64,000 nucleotides of DNA from Cognatundibacterium luofuense (GCF_018139685.1 NZ_JAGSPN010000013.1:81221-145220); one strand, 5' to 3'; counted from the first letter of the stretch, positions 45,400-53,298 are shown. The notes: generated from the letters alone by a model not told the origin. A program made the numbers and translations.

Positions 45400-45627
45400 G
45401 CCCCAGCAGTTTGTACCACCGAGGACAAGGATTTGTATTTGTTCGACAAATGGGCTGCTGACCAGGATCCGGCATTCAAAGCGTTCTTCTACCGGACGAT
45501 TTTGCCCGAGTTCAAATCGCGGGGGAAGTGCATTGTCGTCATCAGTCATGACGAACATTATTTCGACATCGCGGACGGGACGCTGGTCATGCACGAGGGC
45601 CAGCTGCTGGAGCACGGCATCAGCTAG
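45400..45627 (+). pseudogene. 3' fragment of a cyclic-peptide-export ABC transporter gene
   Basis: Only the end of the ATPase domain remains: EDKDLYLFDKWAADQDPAF (Walker B region of the SyrD/PvdE type), then FYRTILPEFKSRGK, the H-loop in VVISHDEHYF, and ADGTLVMHEGQL to a stop. The Walker A and signature motifs and the membrane part are missing. The upstream part is replaced by array repeat A and about 60 bases of unrelated sequence. It is richer in G+C than the genes further along the array. Confidence 0.75.
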
Positions 45628-45721
45628 AGGCAGTCCTTGATCGACCAATACGTAACGAAGAGCAAACGAGCGCCGAGCATGGCGAACAGCCTGACACGGT
45701 CAATAATCTGAGGAGAAAAGG

Positions 45722-46114
45722 GTGAGCAGAAGAAAACGCCTGACGTTCTGGGGAGCCGATGAGAACGACGACAGTCTTCCGCGTAGCGTGATCGAAGGCC
45801 GCAAGACGGTCACTGCCGATACGATCGAGGAGTATTACAAGCCGTATGGCGAATACGGCGACGGGAGCTACGCGCCCGGCGACATCATCGAAGTCTACGA
45901 CTTGAGGCAGCGGCTGCGCTGCATCATCAAGGCCACCAAGGTGTACGTGATCCGGTTCGGCGACATACCCGAAGAGGTCTGGCGGGGCGAAACATTTGCC
46001 AGCGCCGAAGAATTCAGGGAGTGCCATGTGCGTTGCCTGCCGCACCTCGACTTGCATGAAGACTTCGAATTCGTCACGCTTCATTTCGAACTGGTCGAGG
46101 TCATCGCGCCATGA
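45722..46114 (+). CDS. ASCH domain protein
   Basis: Protein of 130 residues with an ASCH-like fold: PGDIIEVYDLRQRLRCIIKATKVYVIRFGDIPEE followed by FRECHVRCLPHL and EFVTLHFELVEV. ASCH domains bind RNA, and some are ribonucleases linked to toxin-antitoxin systems. The start is GTG 45722 with GAGGAG seven bases before it. Base composition is clearly G+C-richer than the neighbouring cassette genes, which indicates a separate origin. Array repeat B starts 18 bases after its stop. Confidence 0.75.
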   Translation: MSRRKRLTFWGADENDDSLPRSVIEGRKTVTADTIEEYYKPYGEYGDGSYAPGDIIEVYDLRQRLRCIIKATKVYVIRFGDIPEEVWRGETFASAEEFRECHVRCLPHLDLHEDFEFVTLHFELVEVIAP

Positions 46115-46131
46115 CTGACGCCCTGTGTCTG

Positions 46132-46365
46132 TAAGGCCGTAAGGCGTAGCCTGAAGGCGCATTGCAATGCGCCGACTCGGAATGACACCGGGTTTAGGCA
46201 AAAAACGTAAAACGGGGTGAGCTCTCGCCCGAGAATGATCTGTCGACTTGTAGCTACGTGTTCCTCGAAACAAATTAACGGAAATTTACCAATCTCTCCT
46301 ACGACCAACCCATCCATGCGGCGCATTACAATGCGCCCTACATGTGATTACGCCTTCCGGCCTTA
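46132..46365 (+). repeat. Cassette-array repeat B
   Basis: Full 234-bp copy from TAAGGCCGTAAGGCGTA to ACGCCTTCCGGCCTTA, with inner arms AAGGCGCATTGCAATGCGCC and GGCGCATTACAATGCGCC. The ends are inverted repeats of each other over about 40 bp with a small insertion. The small reading frame seen in other copies is broken here (TAA, and no ATG). Confidence 0.88.
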
Positions 46366-46394
46366 GCAACTTTGTACCTAAGGAGATGCCATAA
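46366..46394 (+). pseudogene. Short C-terminal tail preceding an immunity-like gene
   Basis: The frame leaving repeat B reads SNFVPKEMP and stops one base before the next gene's ATG. Tight stop-start spacing of this kind is typical where a toxin tail precedes its immunity gene. Too short to be sure on its own. Confidence 0.3.
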
Positions 46395-46395
46395 G

Positions 46396-46884
46396 ATGGC
46401 TTACGATCTGGATTCTGTCATTAAATTAATTGTTTTACGATACGCTTTAATACCTAAGCAGTTACTTGCTTTTGAATATGGTTATTCAAAAGACGCTAAA
46501 GAATTTGATGATTTGTTTGTAGCTGGAGCAAGTGAAGTGGCGAGGGCAATACGTACATTTCTTACATTTTTGGAGGAGCGTAAAGTAAGTACGACGTATT
46601 CTGATAAAACAAATGCCATTATTGCTTTTTCCGAAACGCTTCCATTTATGGACTTGCAATTTTCAAGTTTAGAGTTTGATCCATTCGAAGATTTTCTATC
46701 GCAAGAAGTTGATGAATATCTTGACGGTAAACATGTTCCAAAGTTTTTTGATCCGGAAATTGATGATTGCTCGATTTTTTATGTCGAAAATCCTGAGTAT
46801 TATTACGCTTGGTATAACGAGATTCCAGATAAATCATTGAAAAATTTATTGACTATGTATGCAGATCTATTTTTATGCACCTAA
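46396..46884 (+). CDS. Acidic immunity-like protein, orphan
   Basis: Cytoplasmic protein of 162 residues, strongly acidic and rich in Asp, Glu, Phe and Tyr. It is predicted helical at first (SVIKLIVLRYALIPKQLLAFEYGYSKDAKEF) and has a Phe/Asp-rich middle (FSSLEFDPFEDFLSQEVDEYLDG). I do not recognise the family; size, charge and context resemble immunity proteins of polymorphic toxins. AAGGAG lies before ATG 46396. It is much richer in A+T than the host genes. Bounded by repeats B and C. Confidence 0.7.
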   Translation: MAYDLDSVIKLIVLRYALIPKQLLAFEYGYSKDAKEFDDLFVAGASEVARAIRTFLTFLEERKVSTTYSDKTNAIIAFSETLPFMDLQFSSLEFDPFEDFLSQEVDEYLDGKHVPKFFDPEIDDCSIFYVENPEYYYAWYNEIPDKSLKNLLTMYADLFLCT

Positions 46885-46943
46885 ACGCGGCAAGGTGTAA
46901 GGAGTTTGTAAGGCGCAATGGGTATCAACTATTCCACCAATCC

Positions 46944-47170
46944 AAGGCCGTAAGGCGTAGCCTGTAGGGCGCATTGCAATGCGCCAACCCGGAATGATAC
47001 CGGGTTTAGGTAAAAACCTAGAACGGGGTGAGTTCATGCCAGAAAATGATCTGTCGGCTTACAGCTACGTGTTCCTCGAAACAAATTTACGGAAATTTAC
47101 CAATCTCTTATACGACCAACCCGTCCATGCGGCGCATTACAATGCGCCCTACAGGCTACGCCTTACGGCT
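46944..47170 (+). repeat. Cassette-array repeat C
   Basis: From AAGGCCGTAAGGCGTAGCC to CTACGCCTTACGGC. It has ATG 47036 preceded by GGGGTGAG; the small frame from there (MPENDLSAYSYVFLETN...) stays open to 47185. Confidence 0.88.
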
Positions 47171-47217
47171 TTTCTTATTTATTAATATTCTTTACAACCA
47201 GACTTGCGAGGTAAGAA

Positions 47218-47757
47218 ATGAGTCAGCTTAGAAATGGGTTCGTACTGGCGACGTTATTGACATGTAGTGCCAGCACTTACGCAGCGCAGGTGGAGAAAAC
47301 CCTGATTGAACAGGAAAGAAGCAGCATGATCAGAGCAGAAGATAAGGGTATGGTGTCGATCGTATTTAAGATTTATAAATTCTATGAGGGATATCGTCTG
47401 TATGATCCATCGGAGCAATATCAATATGGTGGATTAATGCCGCTGGACTTTGCAACCAACGCGCTACTCTGGGAGTTGACGAACATGTTTGAAGAGAGGG
47501 ATAAGCAGAGTCACTTTGATAAGTCGACGGCTATGTTCTGTGACTGTTCGGGGGAATTGGTAGAGCAATATGGCAGAGTACATTTCAAGATATACAAGGC
47601 ACGATTTTATTGGGCTCCCGCGCTAGATGAACATGGAAATTATCGTAAGCCATTACCCCTGCCTTGGGAACGTTATCCCAAGCGGGTTTATCCAGGCGCA
47701 CCGGTTTACACCTTGCCGGACGATCTCCGGCCGCCTTCAGAAATCAAGGGGCAATAA
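47218..47757 (+). CDS. Secreted orphan protein of the array
   Basis: Protein of 179 residues with a signal peptide (GFVLATLLTCSASTYAAQ), hence periplasmic. The mature part contains IVFKIYKFYEGYRLYDPSEQ and the Cys pair in FCDCSG, and a Pro-rich C-terminus (LPLPWERYPKR...LPDDLRPPSE). No family recognised. A periplasmic immunity protein against a cell-wall or membrane toxin is one possibility; this is inference. ATG 47218 has GAGGTAAG before it. Confidence 0.65.
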   Translation: MSQLRNGFVLATLLTCSASTYAAQVEKTLIEQERSSMIRAEDKGMVSIVFKIYKFYEGYRLYDPSEQYQYGGLMPLDFATNALLWELTNMFEERDKQSHFDKSTAMFCDCSGELVEQYGRVHFKIYKARFYWAPALDEHGNYRKPLPLPWERYPKRVYPGAPVYTLPDDLRPPSEIKGQ

Positions 47758-47985
47758 AGGCGTACGTACTCCGCAGGGCGCATTGCATGCGCCGATTGGG
47801 AACAGCCCTGAGTTTTGGAAAAATACGTAAAACGGGGTGAGTTCTCGCCCGAGAATGATCTGTCGGCTTGCTGCTACGTGTTTCTCGAAACAAGTTAACG
47901 GAAATTTACCAATCTCATATTCGACCAACCCGTCCATGCGGCGCATTACAATGCGCCCTACATGTGATTACGCCTTACGGCTTTA
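47757..47985 (+). repeat. Cassette-array repeat D
   Basis: Starts directly at the end of the previous gene (AAAGGCGTACG, diverged), inner arms GCAGGGCGCATTGCATGCGCC and GGCGCATTACAATGCGCC, ends GATTACGCCTTACGGC. The small frame lacks an ATG. Confidence 0.85.
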
Positions 47986-47989
47986 TACG

Positions 47990-48073
47990 TTCGGTCAACT
48001 TCCATCGGACGATGCAATGATTCAGTCTGAAATTATGCGCAAGCAATGGGCTAGGATTTATGGTGGAAACTAA
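47990..48073 (+). pseudogene. C-terminal tail of a toxin-like frame overlapping the next gene
   Basis: The frame leaving repeat D reads FGQLPSDDAMIQSEIM then RKQWARIYGGN and stops at 48073, overlapping the start of the next gene (ATG 48060) by 14 bases. The helical, charged tail and the overlap look like the last residues of a polymorphic toxin followed by its immunity gene, with the rest of the toxin lost to the repeat. Confidence 0.45.
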
Positions 48074-48479
48074 AATGAAAAAAGATAATTCGACTCATGA
48101 ATTCGAAAAGGCTCTTCAGCTATTTTTGGACAGTTTCCTGGGAGTTAACCCAAAGGAAACTTGGCCCACCTGGTTTAGAACGTCCACTACCTATGGCGGG
48201 CATAAAGATAGTGAAGGAATTTGGAGATTTTCTTTTACCGGCATACCGTCATCAGTGCTTGGGGTGGGGGAGTCTTGGGAAGAAAAGAATGATGGGTATA
48301 TTCTCGTAAAGACCGATCCTGAGACTAAGGAGCGGAGCTACGTTATTTCCAATACGCCAAGTGAAGTTATTGTTTTCTTTGAGGCTATTATTGATCTCAA
48401 CTCTGGAAAGGTCTCAGTTGTCTCCAGTAAGAATATCTCCGAGATTGATGGCCGGGATTTGCTCCCTTTGAGGAAGTAG
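48060..48479 (+). CDS. Immunity-like protein, orphan
   Basis: Protein of 139 residues (134 from ATG 48075). Mixed alpha/beta: a first helix (HEFEKALQLFLDSFLG), then IWRFSFTGIPSSVLG, GYILVKTDPETKERSYVIS and a C-terminal beta region. No family recognised with certainty. Its start overlaps the tail of an upstream frame, and an intrinsic terminator follows; a single-gene cassette with immunity character fits best. Confidence 0.65.
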   Translation: MVETKMKKDNSTHEFEKALQLFLDSFLGVNPKETWPTWFRTSTTYGGHKDSEGIWRFSFTGIPSSVLGVGESWEEKNDGYILVKTDPETKERSYVISNTPSEVIVFFEAIIDLNSGKVSVVSSKNISEIDGRDLLPLRK

Positions 48480-48503
48480 AAGCCTTCGATTTATGGTCAT
48501 GCC

Positions 48504-48537
48504 AAAAGCCGCCCCGTTGATTCGGAGACGGCTTTTT
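48504..48537 (+). terminator. Intrinsic terminator
   Basis: AAAAGCCG / CGGCTTTT stem with an inner CCCCG/CGGAG extension, followed by TTT; 25 bases after the cassette gene. Confidence 0.75.
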
Positions 48538-48658
48538 ACCGCCCACGCCGTTCTACCCCGTTCTATGCCTATTCGCGGTGGTCTGGTGGTAATCATCCCG
48601 AAAATTAACAGACGCAAAAAGTAGAATTTTCTCGTACCATCAACGCAGGAGATTCTTC

Positions 48659-48703
48659 ATGAAAACATCAAAATTCAGTGACAGCCAGATACTGGCTATC
48701 TTA
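48659..48703 (+). pseudogene. IS3-family transposase orfA, first 15 codons only
   Basis: MKTSKFSDSQILAIL, the usual start of an IS3-family OrfA, then cut by array repeat E. An AGGAG ribosome site is present at 48647. Confidence 0.75.
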
Positions 48704-48937
48704 AAAGGCCGTAAGGCGTAGCCTGTAGGGCGCATTGCGATGCGCCGACCCGGAATGACACCGGGTTTAGGTAAAAACCTAGAACGGGGTGAGTTCATGC
48801 CCGAAAATGATCTGTCCGCTTACAGCTACGTGTTCCTCGAAACAAATTTACGGAAATTTACCAATCTCATATTCGACCAACCCGTCCATGCGCCGCATTA
48901 CAATGCGCCCTACATGTGATTACGCCTTACGGCCTTA
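48704..48937 (+). repeat. Cassette-array repeat E, inside an IS3 remnant
   Basis: Full copy from AAAGGCCGTAAGGCGTAGCC to GATTACGCCTTACGGCC. It lies exactly between the first codons of orfA and the last third of orfB of an IS3 element, whose middle (several hundred bases) is missing. Confidence 0.88.
48797..48919 (+). CDS. 40-codon frame inside the array repeat
   Basis: MPENDLSAYSYVFLETN...FTNLIFDQPVHAPHYNAPYM, with GGGGTGAG seven bases before the ATG. Nearly the same peptide can be read in repeat C; in A, B and D the ATG is changed to CTC or the frame is broken. Probably a relic of a once-coding sequence, but it could be a small expressed peptide. Confidence 0.25.
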   Translation: MPENDLSAYSYVFLETNLRKFTNLIFDQPVHAPHYNAPYM

Positions 48938-49157
48938 TGACAATGCCTTAGCGGAGACGATCAATGGTTTATACAAGAGAGAACTGATCAAAAAATGCGG
49001 GCCGTGGAAGACGCTGGAGGCAGTGGAGCTGGCGACGCTGGAATGGCTGTCGTGGTTCAATCATCATCGTTTAATGGAGTCGATAGGTCACATACCACCG
49101 GCGGAAGCGGAAATGAATTATTATCAACAACTTTCTGGTCAGGCCATACAGGCCTGA
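48938..49157 (+). pseudogene. IS3-family transposase orfB, C-terminal part
   Basis: The last ~73 residues of the DDE transposase: DNALAETINGLYKRELI, then LEWLSWFNHHRLMESIGHIPPAEAE, the standard C-terminus with the final catalytic Glu region. The rest is missing; array repeat E replaces it. The IS right end after it is degraded. Confidence 0.85.
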
Positions 49158-49289
49158 CTCACACAAAAGAGCCTCTCAAAAAAACCGGAACTGCTCGTAA
49201 TTGGATTGATAAAGCCAACAGATGCGTCCTTGGGGCCAATAGTTAATTTCTAAAAATCGCCCATTCATCAAAAATCTTGACAAATATCG

Positions 49290-49943
49290 ATGAAAATTAC
49301 CCCCCTTTTTGCTGCTCTTTCATTGTGTCTAGTCGGGTGTGGCAACAATGACTCCGCGCCAAATAACAAATCTGCTCAACCTGCAATCATTGCCACACCA
49401 GATCAGTCGGCGCAGCAGACTCATTCAAAAATTGTCGCAGCTATTAAGTTGAGCGATATGGATGTTCGCTACATCAAAGGTGAGCTGGATGAAGATAGCT
49501 TTGACCAGCTGATTCTGAAGGGAAATCCTGATATTGGACGCGTGAAGTATCAGCCACGCGCCAATGAAGATCGTGATGATATTGCGAACAGCAAGCGTGA
49601 GTTCAGGCGCGCCCTCTATTTCGCAAAAAAGATTCCGTTGGCTAACGGACAAACGATGTTTGATTGGCTGAAGTCATGTCCGTATAGCATGGGAGAGAAC
49701 ATGTATGCTTCGAGGGTTCCCGTGGCCACTGGAGCATATGAATCATTCGCGTCCAATCTATCGTTTATGGACGCAACCTATCATCCCATTCTGTCTATGA
49801 AGGGATATGGAAATAGAGACGATATTTCGCTTTCGTGGATCATTTATGAAGATGGAGCAGTAAAAGCCTTTACGTCGCGAGCCTTAGTTTATTTGAGTAA
49901 CCCGAACTTCGAAACCGAATCTGCAACTGACTGTCGACAGTAA
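49290..49943 (+). CDS. Lipoprotein of the array, function unknown
   Basis: Lipoprotein of 217 residues: LCLVGC lipobox (Cys17), a short linker, then a mixed domain with MDVRYIKGELDEDSFDQLILKG and FAKKIPLANGQTMFDWLKSC. Two more cysteines are present (KSCPYSM and TDCRQ). No family recognised. A lipid-anchored immunity protein, as known for some secreted lipase or cell-wall toxins, is possible by context only. It is bounded by the IS3 remnant/repeat E and by partial repeat F. No clear ribosome site precedes ATG 49290. Confidence 0.6.
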   Translation: MKITPLFAALSLCLVGCGNNDSAPNNKSAQPAIIATPDQSAQQTHSKIVAAIKLSDMDVRYIKGELDEDSFDQLILKGNPDIGRVKYQPRANEDRDDIANSKREFRRALYFAKKIPLANGQTMFDWLKSCPYSMGENMYASRVPVATGAYESFASNLSFMDATYHPILSMKGYGNRDDISLSWIIYEDGAVKAFTSRALVYLSNPNFETESATDCRQ

Positions 49944-50031
49944 GGCAGTAAGGCAGTAAGGCGTAGCCTGTAGGGCGCGCATGCGCCGATTGGGAACAGC
50001 CCCGAGTTTTGGAAAAAAACGTAAAACGGGA
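49941..50031 (+). repeat. Cassette-array repeat F, left half only
   Basis: TAAGGCAGTAAGGCAGTAAGGCGTAGCC start (with a small tandem AAGGCAGT repeat), arm GTAGGGCGCGCATGCGCC, then GAGTTTTGGAAAAAAACG up to AAACGGG, where similarity ends. Marks the right end of the array. Confidence 0.75.
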
Positions 50032-50069
50032 TCATTTCTGACCTATGTGCAAATATCGTCATCTCCGTT

Positions 50070-50131
50070 TTCCGCGAGCCTAGACTTTCTGCCGACGACC
50101 GCCGAAGTGCTGTGCTGAACACCGCATTTTG
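50070..50131 (+). repeat. Dispersed ~85-bp repeat, copy 6
   Basis: TAGACTTTCTGCCGACGACCG, then GTGCTGTGCTGAACACCGC. Begins ~40 bases after array repeat F. Confidence 0.7.
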
Positions 50132-50382
50132 ACGTTAAAACGGTAAATTAATGAGCGTGGGGCATTGCTTGCGCCGGACGTTGTTTCGATTCTTAAGAGC
50201 CCTGTGTTTTAACGGTTGGTTCAACTTCAGCGCCAGAGAGTATTGCAGCTGATGCCGGCGCGGCTGCCGATTCGGAGAAGCCGTCTGGCTGGCACCTGCA
50301 ACCGGCTGTTTGTTTTTCGTTATTGCCACAGCGATTCTCCGGCCGCTCCGCCGTCTTTTATCTGCCCGAAAACCCCCGTTTT

Positions 50383-50440
50383 TGCCCTAAATGCGGACTT
50401 CAGCACAGCGATCCGGCGGTCGTCGGCAGAAAGTCTGGGC
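50383..50440 (-). repeat. Dispersed ~85-bp repeat, copy 7
   Basis: Inverted orientation: CCCTAAATGCGGACTTCAGC, then CGGTCGTCGGCAGAAAGTC. No gene is seen in 50441-50749. Confidence 0.7.
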
Positions 50441-50749
50441 CTTGAAAGTGAGGTGATGACGAATATTGCATAACTGGAGCTGAGTAAAGCCGCGCAGATC
50501 CGTGAATTCCCCCGATGTTCATCAATTGTGTTTTGGGTTCAGAGCGGAAAATTCTGTTAGCAGGGCAGGGCGGCGCAGGTCACAGTCAGTAGCCCTGGAA
50601 TCTGGCTGATCAAATGGTGCAGGATAGCCAGCTCAGGATGGCAAAAGGCGCAAGCATGTGCATACGCTGCCTCAGACGATGGCGGAGACGATTGTCACAT
50701 CATCCGCATTCGACGGAAACAGACGCTCTGGAATGCGCAGTAACGGTTC

Positions 50750-52531
50750 TTAACTGCTGATCACCGGTTCAAACACCGTTTGCACGGCCCAGTCACCACG
50801 GTCTGTAATTTGCCCGAAGACCAGCAACTGGCGCGTTCCGGGATTTGGTGCGTCAAAATCGGCGCGCGGGGTGGAAATGTCCTGCATCTGCAGCGTGACC
50901 GGTGCTCCTTCAAAACGCAGCGTCATTTGTTTGCCTTGCTGCGTCAGCGTTGCGGTGTTGCCCTTGATGCTGACCGCTGCGCTGGTGCACATAGCCCAGC
51001 GTACTTGCGTACCGGGCTGGCCGCCCGACAGCTGATCTTCCAGCCGGATGCAGGTATCGCTGAAATACACCGTGCGGGTTGCGCGCGGGATGCCCAGCAC
51101 GCTGCTCAGATCGATCTGTACGCGGCCATCTACGTCGCTTCGCAGGCTGGCCATGGCATTCACGCTGTGCGGCTGTGCGTTCAGCATCAGCGTGTTATGC
51201 GCTTCAGTTGATAACCTGAACACTTTCCAGCGCGGCGATTGCTGTTTGCCATTCCACAGGTCTATCCCTTTCGATTCCAAACTCTGGTAATCCTGCATGC
51301 CCAGATCCTTTGCCCAGCGCAAACCAGCCCAGTCCAGACAAAAACTGCCGGCGTCCATGTGGGCATGACTATGGGCTGCGCCGCCAGCCTTGATCGCGAA
51401 CCACAACGCATTGCTATCCGTCCAGCTACTGCGCCAGAATGCCAGCGGTTGCGCGCCTTGCCCGGAAAAATGCGTTTCCATTGCGGTCCGCTGTTTGCTT
51501 TGCGTCGGCCACCACAGCGCGGACAGGGGCGCAAACCGGTCTGCAGAGCCATTTTTTTGACGAATCAGATCGCGTTTGGCATCCAGCAACACCGGTTGCT
51601 GCATTTCCCGCGCCATCCAGACCAGCGCCGCTGCCAGTTCCTGACCTTCGCCACCGTCAGCAAAATTGAAATGCTTGCCGGATGGCCCGACAGAGTGAGC
51701 GTAAAACAGTGCGCTGCGCATAAATCCTGCTGTACTGGCAATGCCCCAGTCACCAAGCCGGTGCTGACGCAGGGCTGCCAGCAACAGCACCGAATAGGTC
51801 GTGCCATAACTCCAGTAGCTTGGCCCTTCGGGATAGATGCCATCCGGCTGATAGGCTTTCAGGCCGGTCGGAATCGCGGCAATCGCTGGTGGTAACAAAT
51901 CACGCAGCAGAGCGGGGTTATTGTTGGCCACCGCCAGCGCACCCAGCACCATGCCGGTAATGCACACCTGATTCCAGTTATTGTCCCGTTTATAGGTGGC
52001 GTGGCCGTTCTTCGCCTGCGCAATCCCTTTGTCAAAAATCGCCTGACAAATCAGATCACGCTGTTCCGGCGTCAGAAATTCATACAGCCAGTCATAAGTA
52101 ATCGCCACGCCGGTCGTCATTTCTGCTACGTCCAGATAATGCGCAGGATTCCAGTCCGAAAACGCCGCAACTGCCTGCAGTTCGGCAAATGCGCGATCCG
52201 CATAGGTTTGTTCCCCCGTTAGACGCCAGGCGAATGCCCAGCCCAGACAGCGGCGTATCAGTTCGCGTGAGACACTGAGCAGACGTTTGCCGATCAGTTT
52301 TCGTTCCGGCAATGGCAGGCTCAGATCCTTTTTTGCACGCTCAAGTAACGACTGAACCAGTAAGTCCAGCTCCGCATCCGACGCTCGTCGTTGTGCCAGA
52401 TCCTGCCATTCGCGTTCACTGATCAGCAAAGGAGTGCGTTTGCCGCCGGAGGACGTATTCGCCATCGCCGCCGGTAGTACGCCGGAGAGTAAAGGCAACA
52501 GCAGGATGGAAAACAGGTCGCGTCGTTTCAT
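50750..52531 (-). CDS. Heparinase II/III-like polysaccharide lyase
   Basis: Exported enzyme of 593 residues. The N-terminus MKRRDLFSILLLPLL...AMAN is Tat-like (twin Arg). An alpha/alpha-toroid domain (about 60-360) contains NNWNQVCITG and DGIYPEGPSYWSYGT, where a catalytic Tyr is expected. The heparinase II/III-like beta-domain (about 360-590) has SHAHMDAGSFCLDWAG with the conserved His. The family cleaves uronic-acid polysaccharides by beta-elimination; the substrate (alginate, heparin-like or other) cannot be told. No other polysaccharide gene adjoins. Confidence 0.88.
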   Translation of the reverse strand: MKRRDLFSILLLPLLSGVLPAAMANTSSGGKRTPLLISEREWQDLAQRRASDAELDLLVQSLLERAKKDLSLPLPERKLIGKRLLSVSRELIRRCLGWAFAWRLTGEQTYADRAFAELQAVAAFSDWNPAHYLDVAEMTTGVAITYDWLYEFLTPEQRDLICQAIFDKGIAQAKNGHATYKRDNNWNQVCITGMVLGALAVANNNPALLRDLLPPAIAAIPTGLKAYQPDGIYPEGPSYWSYGTTYSVLLLAALRQHRLGDWGIASTAGFMRSALFYAHSVGPSGKHFNFADGGEGQELAAALVWMAREMQQPVLLDAKRDLIRQKNGSADRFAPLSALWWPTQSKQRTAMETHFSGQGAQPLAFWRSSWTDSNALWFAIKAGGAAHSHAHMDAGSFCLDWAGLRWAKDLGMQDYQSLESKGIDLWNGKQQSPRWKVFRLSTEAHNTLMLNAQPHSVNAMASLRSDVDGRVQIDLSSVLGIPRATRTVYFSDTCIRLEDQLSGGQPGTQVRWAMCTSAAVSIKGNTATLTQQGKQMTLRFEGAPVTLQMQDISTPRADFDAPNPGTRQLLVFGQITDRGDWAVQTVFEPVISS

Positions 52532-53094
52532 GGCACTCTTTCATCAGAATCTACACTGCGCAGCAGCATGCCTGAACATAAAGCGTTTGTCATGGCTGAA
52601 GGTGAGAAAAACGAATACCCTGAAAAAAATCTCAGATTTTCGGTTGCGGTCAGATACCGGAGATGAACTGGAGCAGCGCGCACCATGCACAAAGTTTGCC
52701 GTATCAGCATGTGTTTTTAACTTCTCATCGCGTGAATGCTTGTGCTTGTCCGGTGTTACCGGGTTGCTATTTGTATTCAACTGACAGTGCGGGCGCAGGT
52801 TTTTGATCAGGAAAGATGAAAAAAAGCAAAGATTTTCATCAGCACGCCATCCTTGCTCTCAATTAAATAATTAACCTCAATAAAATATAGTAACTTTTAA
52901 AAAAATCCTTATCTGTGTAGTGCTGCGGAGGCAGAAAGATTTTGTGATCAATCGAAAACGGAACGACATAAGTGCCTGAAATGTCGGAGTTTTTTATGGC
53001 GCTGATGTCGAAATTCACTTAACTTTGATTTTTGTTCAGCTAACTCTGAATTTTTTAAAATTTTCAAGAATTGATGGTCAATGGAGGCGAATCT
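52532..53094. other. A+T-rich non-coding stretch
   Basis: No supported gene between the lyase and the transposase remnant. Contains a run of A+T-rich sequence (52800-53070) unlike the surrounding genes, consistent with decayed mobile DNA. Confidence 0.5.
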
Positions 53095-53298
53095 GGCCAT
53101 TTAGCTAAAGATGTTTGCTACGAGTATAGTTTTTCTGAAACTACCTTCTACCAATCGAATTCAAATACTTGGCTTGGAAGCTGCAGATATAAAGTGCCTG
53201 AAGGACTTAGAAGAAGAAAGCAACCAGCTCAAAGTGATGGTCGCAGACTTGTCACTGGAGAATCATACATTTCAGATGTGACAGGTCTAAAGCGCTGA
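53095..53298 (+). pseudogene. IS3-family orfA remnant with frameshift
   Basis: One frame gives LAKDVCYEYSFSETTFYQ (helix-turn-helix end of OrfA); the next part continues in another frame as GLEAADIKCLKDLEEES and NQLKVMVADLSLENHTFQM, the leucine-zipper part. A single frameshift near 53165 joins them. OrfB is absent. Confidence 0.75.

Noticed and set aside
45191-45640. 149-codon frame through array repeat A and the ABC fragment
   Set aside because: It crosses the repeat in the wrong frame; the true transporter frame is the one containing LYLFDKWAADQDP.
45128-50031. Integron cassette array
   Set aside because: No integron integrase and no attC-type core (GTTRRRY / RYYYAAC pairs) at the cassette borders; the repeats are ~230 bp with inverted palindromic ends.
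50165-50185. Further parS copy (CTTGCGCCGGACGTTG)
   Set aside because: Only one half matches; the right half is unrelated.
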